Shown here: piece after piece, positions 17,301-20,502 of the stretch
How the letters are laid out: each line of letters begins with the position of its first letter
Position numbering within the stretch: the first letter of the stretch is position 1
DNA from: Fidelibacterota bacterium
GTDB taxonomy: Bacteria > Marinisomatota > Marinisomatia > Marinisomatales > S15-B10
Length of the DNA: 20,502 bases
Direction: 5' to 3'
Assembly: GCA_002715465.1 (NCBI GenBank)
Contig: PAYY01000006.1
Span: forward strand, 91,110-111,611
The notes under the pieces: generated by a model
What the model saw: only the letters and a program-made list of their open reading frames with translations
Database searches by the model: none
Told to the model about the DNA's origin: nothing
Program-made: the position numbers and the translations under genes

Positions 17301-18716
17301 ATTCCTATCTCGGATAGCAAAATTACTATTTTAAATGATAAGGTTACAATAGATCCTTCATCAGATTTAGCCAAGAATACATCCTATTATATACAGGTTG
17401 ATGGAACGGCTTTACAGGATGTTTCAAATAATGCTTATGCGGGAATTCAGGATAAAACATCATGGAACTTTACTACTGTAGATCCTCCTGCCGAACCAAA
17501 TACTTCGCCAGTTTTAGCTGCTGTGGGAGATCAAAGTATTGATGAAGATAAAACTTTCGAAACAACATTATCAGCAACGGATGCTGAAGATGACCCCATC
17601 ACATTTTCAGCAACATCTACTAATACTGAGATTAGCATCTCTATTTCTACTAGCACATTGACCTTGACTCCAAAATCAGGTTGGAATGGAGAAGCTCATA
17701 TCACAGTATCCGCATCAGATGGAAAACTCACAGATTCAAAAAGTTTTAAGCTTACTGTAAATGGTGTTAATGATCCACCGGTTATTGTAAATCCTATTGA
17801 TAAAACTATTGATGAAGATGATTCAACCTCGATTAAACTTTTTGCTACAGATCCAGAAGGTGATCCGATTACCTTTACTACAGCTACGGACACAAGTAGT
17901 ATTCGCCTCTTTTTATCCAACGACACACTTCTTATTAAACCTATTGAGAACTGGAATGGTATTGCCGAGATTTCTGTCAATGCAAGCGATGGATCTCTAA
18001 ACGATTTTGAAACATTCTCCCTTACAGTTACATCAATCAATGACCTGCCTACAGATTTTGACCTTTATTCTCCATCGACTGAAGCACTAGTGATCATTAA
18101 TGACAATACTTACTCCGACTCTTTAATCTTTTCATGGGGACAATCCTATGATGCAGATGGTGACTCGCTCACATATGAATGGGTTGGTACGGAAGGCTTA
18201 GCGCAAATTCAGATCCCTGAATTAAAATCTCCAGGTTTGACCATTGCCTATGCTGATTTATATAATATGATTGATCAAAGCCAATTATCACACTGGTCTG
18301 AAGCATCAGAGATTTCAGGAACATGGACAATTCTTGCTAAAGATCAAGAGGCAAATATACAGGCTGTTAATGGACCTTTTACTATGACTATAAGAGAAAA
18401 TGTGTTAGAACTTGATGGAAGAGATCTATTACCAGATATTTTTGCTCTTCATGAAAATTTTCCCAATCCTTTCAATCCTGTAACTAATATCAGTTATGAT
18501 CTTCCCGAAAACAGCCTAGTTCGTTTGACGGTGTTTGATATTGCTGGGAGGCAAATTAGACACCTAATAAGGAGCGAAGAACAGTCCGCTGGTTTTCATG
18601 CAGTTTTATGGGATGCAACTGATAATTATGGTCAGCCGGTAAGTGGAGGCGTCTATTTTTATCAGCTCCATGCTGGCGATTTTGTTGAAACGAGAAAAAT
18701 GCTTTTAATCAAGTAG
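14382..18716 (+). CDS. Secreted Asp-box (sortilin/BNR-like) beta-propeller protein with Big_5, cadherin-like repeats and T9SS tail
   Basis: A 1444-residue protein starting 4 bp after the TAG of the giant gene, with no Shine-Dalgarno sequence. It opens with a signal or anchor segment (ALSIAILALVFFFI). Residues about 90-800 form a propeller with repeated Asp-boxes (RSTDEGNTW, KSTDGGVSW, LSKDGGSTW, RSTDDGSTW, TSDGGTSW) and end with ATHGRGVFSA, a common closing motif of this family. Two Big_5-type repeats follow (about 805-1045, VTPPIVQTLSP and APQVATLVP), then two cadherin-like/tandem-95 repeats (PVLAAVGDQSIDEDKTF and PPVIVNPIDKTIDEDDST), and a FlgD-like sorting tail (NFPNPFNP to KMLLIK). Asp-box propellers occur in sialidases, sortilins and many T9SS cargo proteins. 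I see no evidence for a particular enzyme activity; glycan or protein binding at the surface is likely. Confidence 0.92.
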   Translation: MFSRPSIPSLALSIAILALVFFFIQKNNENPSLPKTNPIARVEYELLRTKSPLSGVVPTNMRQRELAFARTLPTREEINAKRRYRGKSPATLNWKSRGPYNVGGRTRALAIDVSNESTVLAGGASGGMWRSTDEGNTWTLTTRLEDIQSVTSIAQDTRVGEQSTWYYGTGEYDGASAGTWWGKNPYKGDGLFKSTDGGVSWSILPSTSTASYHIWNNDFNHVHRLKVSPTNGYLYAATAREGKLKLSKDGGSTWTDVLKATDINPSYVDVDISSDGTVYAIVGGDWSNGNKSNKSGIFRSTDDGSTWTDITPGSFPANFQRVLLDISESNNNVVYFFFEKSYYPPNKWYLWKYTYVSGDGSGSGGNWVDLTSNIPVQNKYTSSQRGYNMLLAVKPDNENHVILGGTNLFFSNDGFTSTSYKHIGGYQSLTGWGNYSNHHADQHSAVFLPSDPKVVISGHDGGLSRTEDITANQVNWQNIDRGYVTSQFYHLGIDRSGSRPDFIVGGLQDNSTWMVNSANSNADWTDIGSGDGSYSAVGNNGLAIVSSAQNGWTWFHDYENNDLWNRLQIGGASGNNGEAFINPLAMDPSNYKILYVLGGNTIWRNNDITVGESEYENLTNTNKGSQIANFGISTTNPSSLLYYATSAGGVYKLADANTSTASPLDISPASLSGWVSSLGVNPENGNEVIMTVSNYEVISIWYTSDGGTSWKNISGNLEENADGSGNGPSVRWGLILPYNSSKNYLVATSVGVYSTDTLDGTNTIWALEGSNAIGNVVVDALDGRTSDGFVVAATHGRGVFSASFANPGADVTPPIVQTLSPVDNAVGVGSSDDLIITMDENLSAGTGSITIYNSDESVFEQIDVAGSKVTFSDETITINPDGTFSSPGSYYVNIAASVVQDVSGNAYSGFGDKTTWNFSTVDAVAPQVATLVPADDGTDIALDVSLVMTLDENISIGSGNIVIYKPDDTAFETIPISDSKITILNDKVTIDPSSDLAKNTSYYIQVDGTALQDVSNNAYAGIQDKTSWNFTTVDPPAEPNTSPVLAAVGDQSIDEDKTFETTLSATDAEDDPITFSATSTNTEISISISTSTLTLTPKSGWNGEAHITVSASDGKLTDSKSFKLTVNGVNDPPVIVNPIDKTIDEDDSTSIKLFATDPEGDPITFTTATDTSSIRLFLSNDTLLIKPIENWNGIAEISVNASDGSLNDFETFSLTVTSINDLPTDFDLYSPSTEALVIINDNTYSDSLIFSWGQSYDADGDSLTYEWVGTEGLAQIQIPELKSPGLTIAYADLYNMIDQSQLSHWSEASEISGTWTILAKDQEANIQAVNGPFTMTIRENVLELDGRDLLPDIFALHENFPNPFNPVTNISYDLPENSLVRLTVFDIAGRQIRHLIRSEEQSAGFHAVLWDATDNYGQPVSGGVYFYQLHAGDFVETRKMLLIK

Positions 18717-18729
18717 TCGGAGACTATTA

Positions 18730-19929
18730 ATGAAAAATAATATTAAAATTAACTATTTAAAAATATCAATAAGAATTTTATTCAGCCTTCTTATTGGAAT
18801 ATCATTACTTAAGGCTGAAAAAAAGAGAGCATTCCTAGAATTAATTTCAACAGAGTCATGCCCCTATTGTGTTACAGCGACTGGATTTCTTAATGAGTGG
18901 AAAAGACCTGGTTCGCTTTCTTATTTAGGGCATGATATGGCACGAAATTGGATTATTATCCATTATCATGATGATGATCATATTTCCAATCTCATGGACA
19001 ATGGAAACAGTCAAGAGAATCCTATAGAATACCGTTTTAATTCTGGGAATGGTTATCCATATGCAGATGCATTGGCTTGGTATCCCTGGCTAGTTTTGGA
19101 TGGTGAATATATTACGTTATCCCTATGGGATGATCTTATCGATTATGCAGAAGAAATGAGAGAAGAAGAAACACCTGTAGGATTATCTCTTGAAGGAACT
19201 GTTTTTAATGAACTGGATGCGAATATAAAACTTACTATAACTAGTGAAAAAGATCTCTCTAGAAAAGACTTACGACTTTTTGTTGCGGCAACAATTGATT
19301 CAGTCAGCCATACAAATGAGTATGAGGTATCTCAGGATCTGCATCACGATCTTTTCCTTGAATGGATCGGCACAAATGGAGAAGGATCTCAATGCGGTAC
19401 AGGTTGCGAAGATGGTCAGCCTATTACTTTAGCTAAAGATGAAACTTTGATAAAAACTTTTACGTGGACGATTAGTAAACAGCCAGAAGCAAATGGAGAT
19501 CCCAATGTAAACCCTGTCTCTTGGGATGCAAAAAATATGAAAATTGTAGCCTTTGTTCAAGATTTTTCAACAGCTGAGATTATGCAATCTGCAATGATTG
19601 CAAGGACTGGCGGAGTTCATACTGGTATTGAAAATAAAATATTGTTACCTAGCAAAATTTCTTTAAAACAAAACTATCCAAATCCTTTTAACCCAACTAC
19701 TCTCATCAGTTACGATTTACTTGAGCAAAATGATGTAAGGCTAGAAGTTTATGATATATTGGGTAAACGGATTAGAAGTTTAGTGAGTCAAAAAATGGAT
19801 GCTGGAGTTCATCAATCCTTTTGGGATGGTAGGGACGATTCGGGTAAGATTGTAAGTGGGGGTGTATATTTTTATAGATTGGAAGCCAACAATTTTATTC
19901 AAACACGAAAGATGCTTTTTATAAAATAA
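18730..19929 (+). CDS. Omp28-related thioredoxin-fold protein with CPYC motif and T9SS tail
   Basis: A 399-residue exported protein. The start is supported by GGAG at 18719-18722, 7 bp before the ATG, and it lies 13 bp after the previous stop. A signal peptide (ILFSLLIGISLLKA) is followed by a thioredoxin-like domain with S-C-P-Y-C (Cys44, Cys47), NWIIIHYH (73-80), a second cysteine pair C222-G-T-G-C226 followed by EDGQ, and WDAKNM. The pattern fits Omp28-related outer-membrane proteins of FCB bacteria. Residues about 308-399 are a FlgD-like T9SS sorting tail (NYPNPFNP to KMLFIK). It is the clear paralogue of the candidate selenoprotein at 1-1714, which has TGA where Cys44 stands here. It probably acts at the cell surface or in the periplasm on thiols or disulfides. 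Omp28 proteins have no well-defined reaction, so this is inferred from the CxxC. Confidence 0.9.
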   Translation: MKNNIKINYLKISIRILFSLLIGISLLKAEKKRAFLELISTESCPYCVTATGFLNEWKRPGSLSYLGHDMARNWIIIHYHDDDHISNLMDNGNSQENPIEYRFNSGNGYPYADALAWYPWLVLDGEYITLSLWDDLIDYAEEMREEETPVGLSLEGTVFNELDANIKLTITSEKDLSRKDLRLFVAATIDSVSHTNEYEVSQDLHHDLFLEWIGTNGEGSQCGTGCEDGQPITLAKDETLIKTFTWTISKQPEANGDPNVNPVSWDAKNMKIVAFVQDFSTAEIMQSAMIARTGGVHTGIENKILLPSKISLKQNYPNPFNPTTLISYDLLEQNDVRLEVYDILGKRIRSLVSQKMDAGVHQSFWDGRDDSGKIVSGGVYFYRLEANNFIQTRKMLFIK

Positions 19930-19970
19930 TTATTTTCAATTAATTCATTTTAATAACCGGAGGATAAGGT

Positions 19971-20072
19971 ATGCTTTTTCATGAAACTCATACTCATAGC
20001 TATCAAACTTGCCATGTCAATGATGATCAGAAAAAGGAGAAAATGTTAGAAGTTTTACAAGCTTGTAGCTAG
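19971..20072 (+). CDS. Small 33-residue His/Cys-containing ORF with strong ribosome binding site, possibly frameshifted
   Basis: ATG at 19971 follows GGAGG (19959-19963) by 7 bp, the best Shine-Dalgarno sequence in the window. The peptide begins MLFHETHTHSYQTCH and ends LEVLQACS before TAG. Its N-terminus is rich in His with two Cys overall, which might bind a metal. After the TAG, the -1 frame stays open from 20072 to a TAG at 20137 and reads GDADIHPVMDTKKSLN, so one missing base would join the two into a protein of about 55 residues. I do not recognise a family. It sits 41 bp after the Omp28-like gene and before the terminator, so it is probably the last gene of the rightward cluster, or a decayed remnant. 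Confidence 0.5.
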   Translation: MLFHETHTHSYQTCHVNDDQKKEKMLEVLQACS

Positions 20073-20169
20073 GCGATGCAGATATTCATCCTGTAATGGA
20101 TACTAAAAAATCCTTAAATACATTAAATAAAAAATAGTTAAGCTAATCAGTTAAAGCTAAATATAGTAA

Positions 20170-20205
20170 AAAATCCCTGCTCAAGTATTGTTGAGAAGGG
20201 ATTTT
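20170..20205 (+). terminator. Rho-independent terminator closing the rightward cluster
   Basis: AAAATCCC (20170-20177) pairs with GGGATTTT (20198-20205), and inside it CTCAA (20180-20184) pairs with TTGAG (20191-20195) around a 6-base loop GTATTG, separated by a 2x2 internal loop. The 3' arm ends in TTTT and is followed by AGTTT. The A-run on the 5' side gives a T-run on the other strand, so it could also stop leftward transcription. Confidence 0.88.
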
Positions 20206-20233
20206 AGTTTATAAAAGAATTCAAACAGTTAGT

Positions 20234-20305
20234 TTATTCGGCCCATGAGGCTTTGAGAAAGGCAACGGAAGGATCTTCTGTGTTGGCAACAATATGTTTA
20301 TTCAT
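20234..20305 (-). CDS. Possible 23-residue mini-ORF, unrecognised
   Basis: ATG at 20305 opens a 23-codon frame (MNKHIVANTEDPSVAF then LKASWAE) ending in TAA. The stretch is visibly richer in G+C than the AT-rich sequence around it and its codons look gene-like. On the minus strand a TATAAT (20325-20320) lies 14 bp upstream, but there is no Shine-Dalgarno sequence. It may be a genuine microprotein, a remnant of a larger gene, or chance. I cannot assign a family. Confidence 0.22.
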   Translation of the reverse strand: MNKHIVANTEDPSVAFLKASWAE

Positions 20306-20311
20306 AATATT

Positions 20312-20346
20312 TTGTCATCATTATATTGAATTGATATTGTTATAAT
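20312..20346 (+). promoter_or_regulatory. Possible promoter for the right-edge lipoprotein unit
   Basis: TTGTCA (20312-20317) is one base from the -35 consensus and is followed after 17 bp by TATTGT (20335-20340). A perfect TATAAT lies directly after at 20341-20346 but at a poor distance from that -35. Either would start a message about 20-30 bp before the ATG at 20374. The neighbouring terminator upstream supports a new transcription unit here. Confidence 0.4.
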
Positions 20347-20373
20347 CATTGAATAAATTGGGAAGAGAGACTT

Positions 20374-20415
20374 ATGAAATCATTCCTTTTTAAAATAACT
20401 ACAGTAACCTTATGA
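20374..20415 (+). CDS. Short leader ORF overlapping the lipoprotein start
   Basis: GGAAGAGAGA (20361-20370) precedes ATG 20374, which opens a 13-codon frame (MKSFLFKITTVTL) ending in TGA at 20413-20415. That stop overlaps the ATG of the lipoprotein as ATGA, the classic arrangement for translational coupling. The lipoprotein ATG itself has no Shine-Dalgarno sequence, so ribosomes may arrive through this leader. The peptide resembles the start of a signal sequence, so a broken gene start is an alternative. Confidence 0.4.
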   Translation: MKSFLFKITTVTL

Positions 20416-20502
20416 TTGGTAAATATTCTTCTAACTATTACAAACTCCTATTTTTATTACTATTAGTTTCATTTGCATGTAAGAAAACCCCAGAGGAGGA
20501 AG
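20412..20502 (+). CDS. N-terminus of a lipoprotein, cut by the window edge
   Basis: ATG 20412 opens a frame that runs off the right edge after 30 codons. It encodes a short basic/polar start, the hydrophobic core LLFLLLLVSFA and a lipobox cysteine (VSFA-C) followed by KKTPEEE, the usual layout of a signal peptidase II lipoprotein with an acidic linker. An in-frame TAA at 20391 rules out a start further upstream than about 20394, and no other start codon lies between. The mature function is not visible. Confidence 0.75.
   Translation, partial: MIGKYSSNYYKLLFLLLLVSFACKKTPEEE

Larger units (their letters stand above)
20073..20373. other. Intergenic stretch after the rightward cluster
   Basis: This 301-bp stretch holds the possible -1-frame continuation of the small ORF (20072-20137), the terminator at 20170-20205, a minus-strand 23-codon ORF (20234-20305) and promoter-like hexamers at 20312-20346. 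I see no tRNA, attachment site or insertion sequence in it. Confidence 0.6.

Overview
The window is AT-rich bacterial DNA from what looks like a marine member of the Fibrobacteres-Chlorobi-Bacteroidetes (FCB) side of the tree. Candidatus Marinimicrobia (SAR406) or a relative is my best guess. Three proteins end in near-identical FlgD-like / type IX secretion (T9SS) C-terminal domains (NYPNPFNP ... GGVYFYxL ... TRKMLxIK), which are typical of that group. They are combined with VCBS, Big_5, LamG and Asp-box repeats on very large secreted proteins. The taxonomic call is inference; there is no rRNA or marker gene here.

Layout: two divergent gene clusters share a 218-bp control region (4292-4509). 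The leftward cluster holds a membrane-anchored TlpA/ResA-like thioredoxin with an arginine-rich cytoplasmic tail (4291-3473), an outer-membrane beta-barrel protein resembling DUF6029 (3468-1777), and an Omp28-type thioredoxin-fold protein with Big_5 repeats that runs off the left edge (1714-<1). The rightward cluster holds a small CsgG/LpoB-like envelope protein (4510-5256), a 3039-residue multidomain surface protein (5258-14377), a 1444-residue Asp-box propeller protein (14382-18716), a second Omp28-like protein (18730-19929) and a 33-codon ORF (19971-20072). A clear hairpin terminator closes it at 20170-20205. A new transcription unit with a leader ORF and a lipoprotein begins at the right edge.

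Main discovery: the leftmost gene is open for 571 codons except for one in-frame TGA. That TGA sits exactly where the first cysteine of the thioredoxin redox motif should be (W-TGA-G-Y-C, compared with S-C-P-Y-C in the paralogue at 18730 and W-C-G-P-C in the TlpA-like gene). A stem-loop with a short G-containing apical loop lies just downstream, where a bacterial SECIS element is expected. The simplest reading is an exported, Omp28-family selenoprotein with a Sec-x-x-Cys active site. A point-mutated pseudogene is the main alternative. Conventional callers would split this gene or start it at Met76, losing both the signal peptide and the active site.

How the genes may work together (inference): the locus looks like an export and surface-display set. 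Large T9SS-type proteins rich in beta-sandwich repeats, some carrying paired cysteines, are encoded beside three thioredoxin-fold proteins able to handle disulfides in the envelope and an outer-membrane barrel.
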